From Stercorarius parasiticus (lineage: Eukaryota > Chordata > Aves > Charadriiformes > Stercorariidae), in contig VWZL01000681.1 of the NCBI GenBank assembly GCA_013396915.1, positions 65,886 to 129,885 of the forward strand: 64,000 bases of DNA, given 5' to 3'. The translations under genes and the position numbers were made by a program. Position 1 is the stretch's first letter. Each line of letters begins with the position of its first letter. Positions 36,201-48,936 of the stretch are shown here, piece after piece. The notes below the pieces were generated by a model, which was not told the DNA's origin, did not search any database, and saw only the letters and a program-made list of their open reading frames with translations.

Positions 36201-38069
36201 ATGGCTTTGTGATGAAAGAACATCACATTTTAATTCCTCACACAGACACTAATTTTTAGTGGTCTACTTTCTTGTAAGAATGACACTTTGAGTGAGATAG
36301 TAGCAAGACCAAGAATGGAAAGTTTTCTGAAGTTTTTAATCTTGCATACTCGATAACAAATTCAAAATCCTAGTGGTTTTTTCAAACCATCCTTTTGTTT
36401 CTAGGACACAGCAGCCAACAGAGGGAAATAATGCTAAGTGAAATACTCGGCCAGTCCGTGTAATAAAACACAATTTGGTTTTTAGGTTTAAAGTCACCAA
36501 AAATCTTTCCCAATAGATTCACTAAGACCCTTCAAACCAGTAAGAATATTAAGCAAGTTGAAAAAAGTATCTTTGAAGAAATTGCAATGTAAATATTCCA
36601 CAAGACGAAAATGAGGCAATGTCCACAAATAAAATGAGATGCTGAAAATAATTCTCTTAATTCTAATTAAGACTGTTTCTGTTAGTTCATATACAACTGA
36701 GTACGTAAGGAATGATATTGATGCAGACAGGATTCCTGCTTTCAGTAAGAAAGTATTCCCATACCATCTTGCTTAACTAAAAATAAAAGAGACCTTCTTT
36801 TATTCAGATCTTGTAATTTCTCTATCACAAGTACACTGGAGTAAGGAAAGTTGCTTTTACCATATCACTAAGGCAGAAAGAATGGGAAAATGTAAGGCAA
36901 ATGTTCTCTGATCTTCATGTACATCAATTACATGCAATAAATTCCCTGCTGTTTGAGCACAGACAGAATCTCAAATGCACATATACTTTGGCTATTAGAA
37001 AGTATAAACCAAATAGTGATAAACAGTGACTATTTGTTGTTTAGATTTATTTTCTGAGCAATATAACTGGGTGAAAAAAAAAACCCCAGCCTAGTATTGA
37101 AGGATGTATCATTTTTAATCTCAGTGCTTTGGCTACTGTCAACATCAGATAGAGTGTCATATTGCAATAATTCAAAGATCTCTCTATTAGTTTCTCTAAG
37201 CCTTTAAAGTAAATGAAGCTGTTACAACATTTAATGTTAGGCACATTCTCTAATTCTTCTCAGGTCTGGGACCTAAATTGATTTTAAGGAGAAATTCAAG
37301 GTAAACTGTATTTTACTTAAATGCATTAATCTTTTTAACCATTATTGTCTGATACGCTGTCCAGGTATTTTTTCTCTTTTCAATGCCTGCAATAAAAATT
37401 GCCGTTGCTCCCTTTTGCAGTTCAGACATACGAGCAGCAGCATATTAAGGCTGGGATCTACTACCTAACATTCCCAATTTTGGGAAGTGATATTCTCTAA
37501 TTGCTCACACCCAGCACTTAAATACATGCCGTGCCGTACTCAGCAAGGGTTAACCTTCTGAATCCGCTGGAACAGTGTTTCCTAAAGAACAATAGAAAAA
37601 TCATTAGTGTGTTAACTGAAACAATGCCATACTTTTCTCTCTATTGTTTAACCTTTTGTCCACATTACAAATATCTCAGTGTAGTTCTTATCTTTGACCT
37701 TGAGGGACTGTAGCTTTATCAGTGCTTCCTTTTAGATCACAGATGACCTTCAGCTGATATCATTGAGCCCTGACCTGCCTCAGTGATCTGCTCGCACAGA
37801 ATACATATGCTGAACAGTGCTGGTGTGTGCAGTAGGGGTAAGTGAATTATTTACAAAAATTTGAGTTGACACCTTTTATCAAATGTGGAAAGATGAAGAC
37901 AAAACAGCTGCTATTGCTGTCGTAAGCAATCTGCTGGTGATTGAATAAAAGTGTCAAGAAAATGGCTGCTTGATGGCCTTTTGTTCTCTCTCATCCAGCT
38001 TGATGTTAGTTTGAGCTGTCAGTTAGGAATCACGGCACAGTGATTTATCAATAGGCTGAGTGACCTTCT
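33291..38069. other. non-coding, nothing recognised
   Basis: AT-rich, with a pyrimidine-rich stretch at 35290-35520 that produces a Ser/Leu/Pro frame of 90 codons without a domain. 37720-38060 is complex, repeat-free sequence that could be conserved non-coding DNA; this is only an impression. Confidence 0.5.
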
Positions 38070-38510
38070 CGTTCAGCCGGCGCTAGCGTGAGAAGACAGC
38101 ACCCTCTGCCGAGGCCAGACCCTCTCCGCCAGCATAGACACGGCTCCCAGCAGCCAGATACCACTTCCCAGCAGGAGCAGGACTCTAAAATAATATTCGC
38201 CTTTTTTTTTTCATTTTTTTTTCTGTCTTTGTTTTATTTTTATCAAGTCTCGAGCGCTTAGTTGGGAACGCTCAGGAAAAAAAAAAAAAAAAGAAAAAAA
38301 AACCAAGCTACAAAGTGCAATAGGGATACACAGGCTTTCTAACAAAAGAGAAAATAGTAAGTGAATCAATCACTGGTACTTGGTCAAAACAAACTTGCTG
38401 TAATTAGACAATGGGACGGGAAAACACAGCGGCCGCGAGACAAGGCCAATTTGTGACGCGGGTTTGAAACGTAGTGGTTATCTCGCGCCGGATAACAGTT
38501 CCCGTATTAT
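38070..38510. promoter_or_regulatory. CpG-dense patch, candidate regulatory element
   Basis: The window is CpG-poor, yet about 38400-38505 carries roughly 11 CpGs, including 'gcggccgcg', 'gacgcggg' and 'ctcgcgccgg'. A second group lies at 38075-38150 ('agccggcgctagcgtg', 'gccgagg', 'acacggctcc'). Clusters like this in otherwise methylation-eroded DNA suggest an unmethylated promoter or enhancer. There is no adjacent open gene and no TATA box in a convincing place. It is shorter than a standard CpG island. Confidence 0.4.
38202..38302. repeat. poly-T and poly-A tracts in inverted arrangement
   Basis: T-rich tracts at 38202-38260 face A-rich tracts at 38277-38302, and the spacer contains a 'gagcg...cgctc' five-base stem (38252-38256 with 38268-38272). 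The whole could fold into an imperfect hairpin. It sits inside the CpG-dense patch. Confidence 0.65.
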
Positions 38511-40118
38511 TTTCATTTATTCTATAGCTCCCATTTTTACAGCTGCATTCTCTCTCAATTATTCTCATGTATTAAAGTACTGACTCCCACAAAGTCATAC
38601 TGCTTCGTTGAACTTTTGGGACTAAACAAGCGCTCAGGGTGTTTCCCGCAATGCACTTGTCCTCTGCAAGAAGCTGCTCCTCATTCCACCTTCCAGCCAG
38701 GAGCATCGCTCTCCTCTCCACACTCACCAACATCCCAGTAGCGGCTGATCCCAGCAGAGATTTTGAACTTTTGGCAGGCCAGGCTATGCTGGGTCATCCC
38801 CCCCTATATGTCACCTTTCTGTCCCCCCATCTCCACACGTCCGCCCTGCACCCAGCAAAGCGAAGGGCAGCCTGCGGGTGGCCAGAACCAACTCCGTCTT
38901 CCACCCCAAGATACCTACAGCCGGAATATGCTTTACACCTCATCATTAGCAGTTTTCAGAGACATTCTCATCCAAAATTGCTTTCTGGACCAATTCTCTC
39001 TCCTCCAGCTTCTTTTCACAGTTTTCTGTTAAATTTAAATTTTACTCATTTTAAATTTACTGAATTTTCTTTCCTCTCTACTAGTCTTCTCACAGTTTGT
39101 GGAACCAGTATTCTCTTACGGTGTAGGACAGTACAAGTCCCTTCTTCTGTTTCTGGAGCAGAGATCTTTACTGCAATTATCTGCTGGAACAGTAATTGTT
39201 GATACTTTTGAACTTTTTTTCTTTACTAAGGCTAAAGTAATGAGTGATTTTTCTTTTCTTGAGGACTCCACTTTTCACATGCGCATGTACGCACAAACAC
39301 CCAAATTGCCTTTGTTTTTTCCTAGCAGTGGAGAGAAAAAGGAACTAGTGACTCAGAAGGGCTACTATTATTTCCTCTATACACGCAGAGTTTAAACGTA
39401 ATTCTGTGAAAGAAGTTTTCCTTTAAAACTGCTGGGATAAAACAGTGATTAAAAATCCCAGCAGCTGCCACTGCTGAGAAACAACTGTTTAATTTTTCTC
39501 TTTTTTGCTAATTTTGCACAGCAGGGCCCTTTTTGTGTATTTATTTCATCGTTTCCTTTCAGGACCCACAAGTTAAACCTGTTCATAGCCAAGGAGTCTG
39601 GTTCAGCACTTAGCTGAAGTTTAGTGAAGTTTTGGGAGTTTTGTTCGCGTTCATTCAGGCTAGATCCTGTGGTTAGATCCACGCAGCAAGAGACTTTCAC
39701 TGGCACAGAGACCCAGATTCCCGGTCCAGCTCCAAAGAAAAATCATTCAATCAAGGACAAAGATCCTCTTGGCGGCAACGCAGGTGAGCGGCAGGTTGAT
39801 GACATCCAGATCAAAGGCTGTCCCTGGAAATCCATGTAATATTCCAAGCTGATGGGGTACTAGATTGACAGAAGACAGACTGAAAGAAGCATTTTACTTA
39901 CAAAAGGACATGAATTTCTAGGTCTCTGTCCTAGGCGGGTGTAGTCAGTGGCTGAAAAAGCGGTTCACATTCATGTCATTTCATCAATCCTTTTCTCAAA
40001 AAATAAACTTTTTTTTCCCCCATTTATTTTTCATAGCAGTTTCCCCCATTTTCTCTGCCTTGGTTTCACAGGCATGATTTTCCTGTACGTTGCTATCCAG
40101 TCAGAGACAATGCACTGA
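38511..40118. other. non-coding, with a pyrimidine-rich open frame
   Basis: The plus-strand frame of 187 codons at 38639-39202 is Ser/Pro/Leu/His-rich, reflecting the C/T-rich DNA here, and shows no domain. Nothing else recognised. Confidence 0.5.
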
Positions 40119-40172
40119 TATAGTAGAGTTACGCCGGTGCTAATCTGACCGAAGTGAAATCAGAACAAGGGC
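40119..40172 (+). repeat. old amniote dispersed repeat, fragment
   Basis: 'gagttacgccggtgctaatctg' followed by 'gaagtgaaatcagaacaagggcc' resembles an abundant old amniote repeat that reads 'gttacaccggtgtaaatctg', then 'attgaagtcaatgg', then 'gaatcaggccc'. Only about 54 bases can be matched by eye. I cannot give a certain family name. Confidence 0.4.
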
Positions 40173-42344
40173 CAACCCTTTCTAGGGAGACAAAGCGTCT
40201 TGGCTGAAGCAATCTTCGTGCTCACAACATGGCTACCAGCTCAGTGCCGAGAAACACCTTGGTGGCTGGGATGAAGGTTACCGAATTGCAAGTTGTGCAG
40301 AGGTCTTAAAAGGGAAGTTCTTTAGATCATGAGAGTCTGTAATAGGACATAAATGGACATTTCATCTATAAAATGCCTGCTCATACACCGTCCTCACACC
40401 ACAGCTAATGCATCAAAACCTGAAATGGGTTCTGTGTGACAATTTATTCCCCTGGTTACAGAAAATAATGTCTTGTATTATCAGTAGATTTTCTACAGTA
40501 CTTACATGTTCTACTAAGATACCTTGCAAACTTGTACTGTGAGCTTTATAATCCGTTTATATTATTTCAATAAAAACTGCTATAATATTTTGTATTTTCT
40601 TGTGTTTAAATGGTCATTCATTTAATTTCCTTGTTGTTTAGGTGCTCACTTTATTTCTCTCAAATGTAAAAAAAATACAATAGCTGGGGAAAAAAAGTGT
40701 GCTGAATGCTCTAGTTGCAAAAATCAGCAAACTTATGGAGGGCACATATCTTTGCTGTTTGGGATCATTTTCATAGGGTTGGTGTTCATATTTTTAAGCA
40801 AAGATATTGATCATTTGCATAAAACATACTTAGCATCTTTCGCTGAAGGATACGAAATAATTTTAAAGGTATTGATTACGAGCAAAACTTCCTGAAGAGA
40901 TGAAGACTTTTTAGGTGGCATGGTGGCACTATCTGTTAAGAAGGCTACCCAGAACTTCTCCATTCAAGACACCGTTCTGCTTGTAAGAACAAAATTAATA
41001 TTTTAGGGTGAAATGTTTTGTAAGCAGCACCTGCTTCTGGCCCTCACTGTGCTTTATCCCTCTCCTTTCAGCTCACAATCTCCACATGCAGAAGCACAGC
41101 GCCGGGGTCTGTGGGGAAACTCATTGTCTTTGGCATGAGACACACGTTCTTAAGGAACATCAGAAATTCAGGCCTGCACCAGACAAGAGGACTGTGTGGG
41201 GTTTGGATGGCACCAGGACCCTTCTCATTGTCTGTCACAGGCTGGGGAAGTTGTTTGGGACTGTAGGACACAGCCTGTAGGGACACGGCATGTCAATTTT
41301 GCAACAGAGTGGAGGGAGGACTGTTTCCAGCCCAATCCCAGACATTTCTGGGAACATTTAAAGAGGTGGGGGCATTTAATTAGAATTAAATTCCAGTTTA
41401 CTGTTGGAGCAGGGATTTTCACTCCCAGTAAGCCTACCTCAAATTTGAGTAAATCACAAATCTCTGAAACTATGCCAAAAATGCTTATAAGAGGGTATGG
41501 TTGGACAAGAAGCTAGAAGGTGGGAAAATGGGATTCATTCAGTTTGCTGAAAAGCTTGAGCGGAAGAGACCACGGTTTGGTGAGAAAATGGGGAGCTAGA
41601 TGTGGAGTAGGTATTAAAATGATGTAGAAAAGTGCAGCTTGGAGGAAGAGGGTAATGTAAATCCAGACTAGGGGTGAAGACATGCACAGGTTGTGCCCGG
41701 AAGGACCTTCCTCCTAGAGAGTGGAAGAAAACCCAGTGCTCCCAGGTCTGCTGAGAGCCAATATCTATGAAAGCCACCACATTGCCCCCACAAGATATCT
41801 GCATCTTTATTGGTATGCCCCACATTACTCTGGATGTATTCATCAAAGAGGATGAACCTGCTGAGCTAACAAGACAAACACAGTAATCCAGTATTCCTAC
41901 CCATTAACTCAAGCGGCTAATGTTTTCGTGACTGATGTCCACCATCCAGAAAGCACTACTGATGGCTGCTCATATGACATAAAATGACATTTCTGGGTGG
42001 GATTTTTTTCAGGTTTATTGTCTTAGAAAAAACGTGGTGAAAGAAATTTACAAAAGTCACTCACTCAAAGGCTGTGAAACATCAAAATTAGGGTTACCCC
42101 CGAGAACTCTAATTTGCCCCTGTGCCTGTATTTTAAGAAGTCTTTAAATTGGCATCATCACATTCTACTTTTTTCCCTTGCTTCATTCAATTCATGTTAA
42201 GGCTTATGCTCAGTTAAAAAACAGATATTCAATATCGGTGTGTCCTCGGTGTTCAGTATATGGCCCAAGGTCTTACTGCATATCATTCAAATCCTGCTCT
42301 GAATACAGAATTATTAATTTCCCCAGGGGCTTCTTTGTAAAACT
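40173..42344. other. non-coding, nothing recognised
   Basis: Short overlapping open frames at 41.0-41.85 kb on both strands lack domains. No repeat identified. Confidence 0.5.
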
Positions 42345-42480
42345 TCCCTAAATATTTCACAGACAGTAGTGAATTCACTTTCATAACGCCTCTGGGAGAT
42401 GAGTGTTCTTATTCCCATTTTACAGTTGGGAATAATGACACAAAGAATGTGGGGCACAAAGTATCCACTAGTTTGGGATG
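42345..42480 (+). mobile_element. MIR-type SINE fragment
   Basis: 'tttcacagacagtagtgaattcac' followed by 'cgcctctgggagatgag' and 'cttattcccattttacagttggg' follows the MIR middle section (tttacatgcattatctcatttaatcc; ccctatgaggtagg; attatccccattttacagatgagg). It then loses similarity after 'aatgacacaaag'. Confidence 0.65.
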
Positions 42481-42639
42481 TTCAGTTTAAGAACAACAGG
42501 ACCAAGTATTTATGAGCATGTAGCATTCTACAATAAAATTACAATTTACTTCAATTTCTGTTGTGAGTGCTTATTGCTTCTGTAAATCAGACTCCAGACA
42601 CCCATAACACAAGAAACACACAATTATTGACCACCTGTT

Positions 42640-42725
42640 CAGTGACTTGCCAAGCATCCCACAGGAATTCCCTGACAGATGCACAGATAGAGTAAAATTC
42701 CCTGTGGTTGCATTCAGCTCCCTTA
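42640..42725 (+). mobile_element. possible continuation of the MIR-type SINE
   Basis: 'cagtgacttgccaagcatccc' followed by 'acaggaattccctgacagatgc' resembles the MIR segment 'agtgacttgcccaaggtcacacag', then 'agtggcagagc'. It lies about 160 bases after the first part in the same orientation, so the element may be split by unrelated DNA. Confidence 0.45.
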
Positions 42726-45248
42726 ACCATGACACCTTCTTTTCTTTTTTTGCAGTCTCTTATCTTGGCCACTATGCATGGGATTATTTCGTCAAACTTG
42801 AACCACCTAGAAGTTAGCCCGGAGCTGGTCGTCATGCCTCTCTGTTGATGATAGGGAGACTGGCTGAATTACTAAACCTCTGTGAGGATAAACGGGATGA
42901 GAGACTAGGTGCCTGTCTTTTCCCGCTGAGTACAGAGAGATCCCAGACTAGTTCAGAAGAAACACCCAGCATTTAGAAGGCTAATTTATGGTAAAATAAA
43001 TCCTTCCCAGTATAACTCTCTTTTCTGTAAGGAAGTAACTAGAAAGCAGCATCCTTCACAAAAATCTGATAAACACCCAGGTTCACTCTCTGGCCTAAAT
43101 ACAGCAAGAGTTACATACGTAGAGCATATAAATAAAAATAGTCTCATAATGCATATGTCCAGCAGGGGTAAATTAAACCATAATCCCAGCCTTATACCAG
43201 TCCATACGGCTTCTGAAAGTAGTTTAGTCACATTCAACATTGGTTTTGCAAGTAAAACCCTGTTTAACTCAGGCAGAGCATGTCCTTGTCTCAGCCGTCC
43301 TTGTCATCTCTTATGCACATTACTGCCTGTATTGTCACATTTTGTGATAACAATAAAGGAATCCACGTTACATACCGTAACAGAGGGTAGAATTTTCAAT
43401 CCGCAAAGAATCAGTTCAAATTCAAAGCCCAGGTCCAACTCTTTGCTAAAGGCTGTATGATCAGTAGCCCTTAGATAAGACAGTCCACAACATGGCCAGA
43501 TCACCGAGCTGGAATCCACATTTTGCAGGGGGGGTGTCTAGTAAATCAGTTCTATCATAAGTGCCTATGTTCTCTGTCTAACTAATGGAGAGAAGTAGAT
43601 GGTGTAGATGGTTTTAAAGAGCTCCAGAAAGCAACTCCGCCTACCTAAACCTAGGCATCTGGATCTTACTCCACACATGGAGTCCGACCCTTAGAATAAC
43701 ACAAAGCAAAGTGCTTGACCCAGCCTTCTACAAGAGAAAATCATGTTGAGCGTATAATATAGACACAAGACAAGTCTGTCAATAAATTCTGATGCTTTAG
43801 AAAAGTCTGTCTTGAGATGCCACAAATGCCAACAAAGCCACAAAAATAAGTAGAGAAGCCAGCACAGCCTTGAGAAGAGATTACACCTGAATGTTTGGAA
43901 CGAAAGAGCTATCCAACTTCAAACAAAAGTAAATGCGCACTGCTTATTTGTCATTACCACTCCTCTACATGGATTTTGCAACTTGGACAATTTACAGTTG
44001 CTGTATCAGTGTCTTAACCAACTCCGTATGCTGCCTTTGTACTTTTACAGGTATAAAGCGATAGGGTGCTCTCCAACAGCAAGATCTTCAAGCAGTGGCA
44101 CAGATGTAGCGTAAAAGCAAGCTCAGTTACGCTGGTCTGAACACCTGGTTCACCTCCAGATACCCGCAACTGACTGCACAACAACCAGGTGCACAATATC
44201 AGCAGCTACACACCTGAGGTGGATCAGCTAAAGAAAGCGGTAGACTGCAGCTGCTGCTGTCTCCTGTGGCAAAGAACGTGTGTTCATACCACCAGAATCA
44301 GAATAACAGAGCGGAGCACAAAAGGCAGGAGAGCTGGTGGCATAGTGTTCGGAGAAGATTCCAGCCGAGTCTGTGCAAACACCATGCGCAGAAATACTCA
44401 TCTGTTTCTCACTGATGAAATCCCCCAGGCTGACTCTTCATATATCAGATCAGTGGAAATCTTCATCAAACACAGGAACAGAGACAGGTAGGTCTTGTCA
44501 GGATTTACAAAAGACACTGGAATACAGCTCATATCCAATACAGCATTGCCTCTGTGTGCTCCATTTATTTTTCCTAAGACTTTGTACAAAAAGGTGCAAG
44601 GGTGCCTTTCATGGGTTAAAAAAGTGAATCTTTTCCAACCTACAGTATTTTTTATTTCGTATTGTCTTCAATCTCTGTCTTCAATGTGCAGGGATAGTTG
44701 TCTGCCTTAAATCTCATGTACGTATGCATCATGACTTCTTCATAAAAGGACTGCAGAATGCTGAATAATATGTAAATTTTATGTTGTAATGAATTGGGTC
44801 CTAAGATCTTTAAAGGTCAGACACCTGATATAATACATCATGTTCTTTAATATCAACTACAAAATAACCGTAATAAATTTTGCCACTACCGTATCCTCAC
44901 ACGCTGTTACCCACAAAGAAGCACCAAAGGAAATGTGTCATTTGTCAAAACATGTAGGGAAACTGACGTGTGTACAAGTAATTTTGAAAGTATTGCTAAG
45001 GTTAGGCATAGTTATACAGGTTGACTTTTGAGGAAAGTAACATATCGCCAACAAGCCTATTACTTAAATTCTCTAGAAGATTCATAAAGCCACAAGGCTA
45101 TTTCTTTTAAAGTCAACTCACATCTGATGAAATGCCGGTGAATTAAAACTAGCTAGCAGAAGCCAGACACATGGCAAATTGAAATTATTGCTATTGACGT
45201 GGAGCACACAAAACAAGAAGCTGTAACTAGCAAAACAGTTCATTTAGG
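42726..45248. other. non-coding, nothing firm
   Basis: A 'cctaaacctaggcatct' word near 43645 is reminiscent of the repeat block at 25.8 kb, but it is too short to assign. Open frames here are all at or below 103 codons, without motifs. Confidence 0.45.
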
Positions 45249-45350
45249 CACAAATTCAGTAAAGCCCAAAAGTTAAACATGTGTTTAAATACCTCGCTGA
45301 ACAGGAAAGTCATAGACGTATGTTTCAATTTAAGCACATGCTTAAATGTT
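45249..45350. repeat. old amniote palindromic repeat ('gcttaa' type)
   Basis: 'aattcagtaaagc' and 'gttaaacatgtgtttaa' are followed by 'aatttaagcacatgcttaaatg', the reversed version of the same words. A well-populated amniote repeat has this form (aatccagcaaagcacttaagcacatgcttaa, a centre with 'attgacttcaatggg', then the inverse). The inverted structure suggests a MITE-like DNA element. I am not sure of its name. Confidence 0.45.
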
Positions 45351-48111
45351 TAATATAAGAGGTACTGAGCAGTTAGGTTCAATAGGTATTTCCTAAGCAG
45401 AAATAACTCCTGGCAATATTAATGCAAACAGAGGGAGAGGTGGACAAAAATGTGGAAATACACACCAGAATTCGCATGCTGTTATGACTGGACCCAAGAC
45501 TCCTTGGGCACGCTGCAGCGTCAAAAAGGATAGGAAAAGCACAAAAAAGTCTGTGGCTCCCTGGCAAAGTTTGACAAAGATAATATGTGAGCTAATTTAC
45601 TACTTCTTCACCGTCCGCACAGGTAGACAGCAAAGACAAGGACACGCAGTATATACACTCACTGCTTTCTTCTCTCCACCAATTTGTGCCTACCATTCCT
45701 GTCTTTGAAATGTGAAGGCAGTGAACCAGTTACAAACTATGTGAGTGACAAAACCACCAAACTGTGCTTTCTAGAAATAATAAAAAATAGGAAGAGTCCC
45801 TGACCTTCTCAAAGATAGCAAAAGGAAACTCAGGAATGGGGCAGATCATGTCAGCACAAGAAAAGATGTGTCCAACTGTAAGTGACGCCATCGGTAAGGT
45901 TTTGACGCTTAACTAAAGGGAACTTCTTATTAAGTCAATAAATGATTTGTTCTTGCACTATGATCGCCATCATGCAATACTAACAGTATGGCACATGTTC
46001 CTGGTCTTCTGGTATGCTACTCCTTGTGTGTCTGACCTTCCTCCCACTGATGCAGGGTAGGACTGAGTAGGATTTTGCTTTGCATTCACTCACTTAAATT
46101 CAGCCACATCCACAACCCTACTTGAGAGCTGGGTGTCCCAAGTTCCAATTACAGTCAACAAAAAGATCCGGGCCTCAATTCATTTGCATATGTGTCAGTT
46201 TCTGGTGTCAACTGAGTCACTCTGGAGCGTCCCAGCAAACCTCACGCTGCTACTTCAGAAGGTCTTGCCTGAAACGGAGCTGGGCAGGTATGCATGGGGC
46301 AGAATGGGGCACTGTGAACTTAAACACTTAAACACAGACATACGGATGTCTACGGCACAGGAATATACGTTTAGGTAACAGAGTCTCAAGGTGAGTCCCA
46401 CACTTCCTATTTCTTTGGTAAGACCTAGTTACCCAAGACCAAACTGTTCATCACTTCTAAATAACAGCCTCCAAACAGACTGTCTCCTGCTGAGAATATC
46501 CAGAATTCCACACCTCAGGCAGGAATGGTGAATGAACAGCCTCAATTTCAGCCCTAATGAACAACTGCTTCCTCATTAACCGCAAACGAAGCCCTGATGA
46601 CTAGCTCTTGAACCACTAAAGCTAGGAGGAATGAGTGTGATGCTTAATTTTATGCACTTCTTTGTTGTCACTCATAATATATTGTTATAGTTTATATGAC
46701 TGGTCTGGTTCTATGGAGTTGTAGCCATGGTCAATGGCAGAAAAACAGTCCTAGAAGAGAAAGCCCCTCTGAACAGGAAGCATCAAAGAGAGGTCTTCTT
46801 TGGCCCTCTTGCAGCAGGAACAGAGAGGCCTGAACAGAAACAGCTTGGGAAACAGGGAAAATCAATGAGATTTCACAGTCTGTATATTGGGCAGATTATA
46901 CTTCCCTACCTTGCAAAAGTCTTTGGAAAATTACTGTTTAAGTCTCTGCAGCATTTTACAGGGGATGAAATGTGCAAATTGTTATTTTTATACATATTTC
47001 CTATGATACCTTCTTCCTTTGATACCAGCATAAAACCATCAGGTATTAAAGAAAGAAGAGATTCCCCATTAGTGTAAAACAGATGTATAATATAGGGTTA
47101 GCACCTGAAGAATATGATTTTAATTTTGCCATTTCATAAAGAAGCCTCAATTCATAAATGTTAATGACACTGGGGAGCAACAGCCTTTTCCCTGGAGAAA
47201 GATTAGACCTTACTTCATGTTGCATATTCTTGGACACAGCTTCCACCTGGTTTTTATCATCGTGTACACTTGATGATTTTTTTAGGGTTGATTCCATTCC
47301 ACTTATGGAAAACATTTTCATTCACATGAAAATTTGTGATTTTAATATACATGACATAAACATAATTTTTTAACGTTTGTGTTATTTTAAGTCATTGCAG
47401 TTCACTGTCAAAGAGTGTGTGTATACAACATATTTTTTTAGCTCACTAGTGTTGTTTACCACAATGTGTGATGCACAATCTTCTAAAACAGTTTCCAACA
47501 TTTTAAATTAATTCTAATATAGGTTTATCAGTTCCTTGTTATGGTGCAGAACTTATATTAAATTCCGTGATCCATAAAACCTTTTTTTGAATGACACATA
47601 GTTTAGTTTTTCATTTAGAGGCTATAAAAGTGTTCACAAAAGTTATGTTGGAAAAAAAATGATTGAAAGTGCTAAAACACTGTACAGAATATAAAATCCT
47701 TTCATAGACTTTTTATGACACATGAAACATGAGTCTTAAAGGTTTAATGTTACTGACTTTTATACAAGGCTTTTTAATTCTTGATTCCAGTTATGGTTCT
47801 GCAAATGAACTGTGACATTAAAAAGAATCAGGCTGGAACTGCCTCAGCTCTCTCTCTAGATGAGTTTCTCCTGGCCATGAAGGGTTCACATAATCTGCCC
47901 CACCCTGCCCACGTCTGGTGAGCACGAACTTGCTTTGGCAGCAGCCAAGTGTAAATCCTGCACTGCATTAAATCTGCCTAACACATCGCATCCTACTCAA
48001 ATTCGTCATTAAGGTTAGGTGGGCTTATAAATTATTAAGAAGGGTGAAGTGTTACTTAATTTCCCTTTCTCTTAATATTTAATAGTGTGCTACAACAATT
48101 GGGCACGTCAT
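45351..48111. other. non-coding, nothing recognised
   Basis: AT-rich. The plus-strand frame of 116 codons at 46727-47077 has no domain or splice context. No repeats identified. Confidence 0.5.
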
Positions 48112-48690
48112 TTAATTGACTGAATACAGAACCAGTGCTGATACATACTCGGAATAAAGAGAGACGAAACCAGTTATTCCATTATTTACATAGGGGCGAA
48201 GAATCTCATGCTGTTGGGACCAGTGGAGGAACAGGTGCTTACACCTTAGAACAGCTAAAGGAAGCCAAGTATTCACACATGGCCCACTCTCCCAGCTCAG
48301 CAGATTTTCTGGACTCTCCAAAGGAGTAGTGTCGCACAGTTTCTGGGCCCTTCTATGGGTGGATCTGTCCCTAGATGACATTTGTATGCGATATTCTCCC
48401 AACCAAATGCAGATATGACCAGGAGGGGGTTCCCCAACACACCAAGTGACCTGTGGTACATATACCACAGCAGGGGCTACTAACGGGGGAAGGGGCTGCA
48501 GTCTTGGCCTCCTTGAATCCATTTCTGCACAGGTACTCTGGATAATCACATTTTGCCTGAAAAGCAGTTCAGCTCCATTGGCCGAAGGACTTAGGAAGGC
48601 ATGAGAGTGACTGAACCTAAGTTTCATTTCACCTGGACATTTGGCAGCTGCCGGCTTCAACAGCTGTATCCGAGCAAGTTGTCCATGCAA
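48112..48690 (-). other. 192-codon open frame, unknown and possibly chance
   Basis: This is the longest open frame in the window that is not explained by CR1 or simple sequence. It begins MHGQLARIQLLKPAAAKCPG, has a Pro/Val-rich middle (LQPLPPLVAPAVVYVPQVTW) and ends LYSVN. I see no signal peptide, membrane segment, zinc finger or polymerase motif. The DNA is moderately GC-rich for the region, which reduces chance stops. It may be a decayed retroelement piece, an exon of a lineage-specific gene or chance. No long terminal repeats or splice signals were found around it. Confidence 0.2.
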
Positions 48691-48827
48691 TCAACAGAAA
48701 GAAAAAGGGGATGGCTAATCCCATCCTGAAATAAGTATTTTCCACCATTAGAAATGCCCATTTCTCCCCACTGAGTGCAAAGGCAGCTAGGACGACTAGG
48801 TCAGGTGTAGATGTATATATTGGTGTG

Positions 48828-48936
48828 TATATATAGATAGATAGACAGATGGATAGATAGGTAGAGATAGAGAGATATAGATGATAGATATAGATGACAT
48901 AGATATAGATATAGATAGATAGACACAGATATAAAG
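48828..48936. repeat. imperfect GATA/ATAGAT microsatellite
   Basis: 'gatagatagacagatggatagataggtagag' type units followed by 'atagatatagatatag' units, interrupted by 'gatgacat'. It is more decayed than the array at 30.8 kb. The Tyr/Leu/Ser-rich minus-strand frames are its translation. Confidence 0.92.

Noticed and set aside
38639..39202. 187-codon plus-strand open frame
   Set aside because: Ser/Pro/Leu/His-rich composition follows directly from C/T-rich DNA; no domain, no splice context, and an overlapping second frame is also open.
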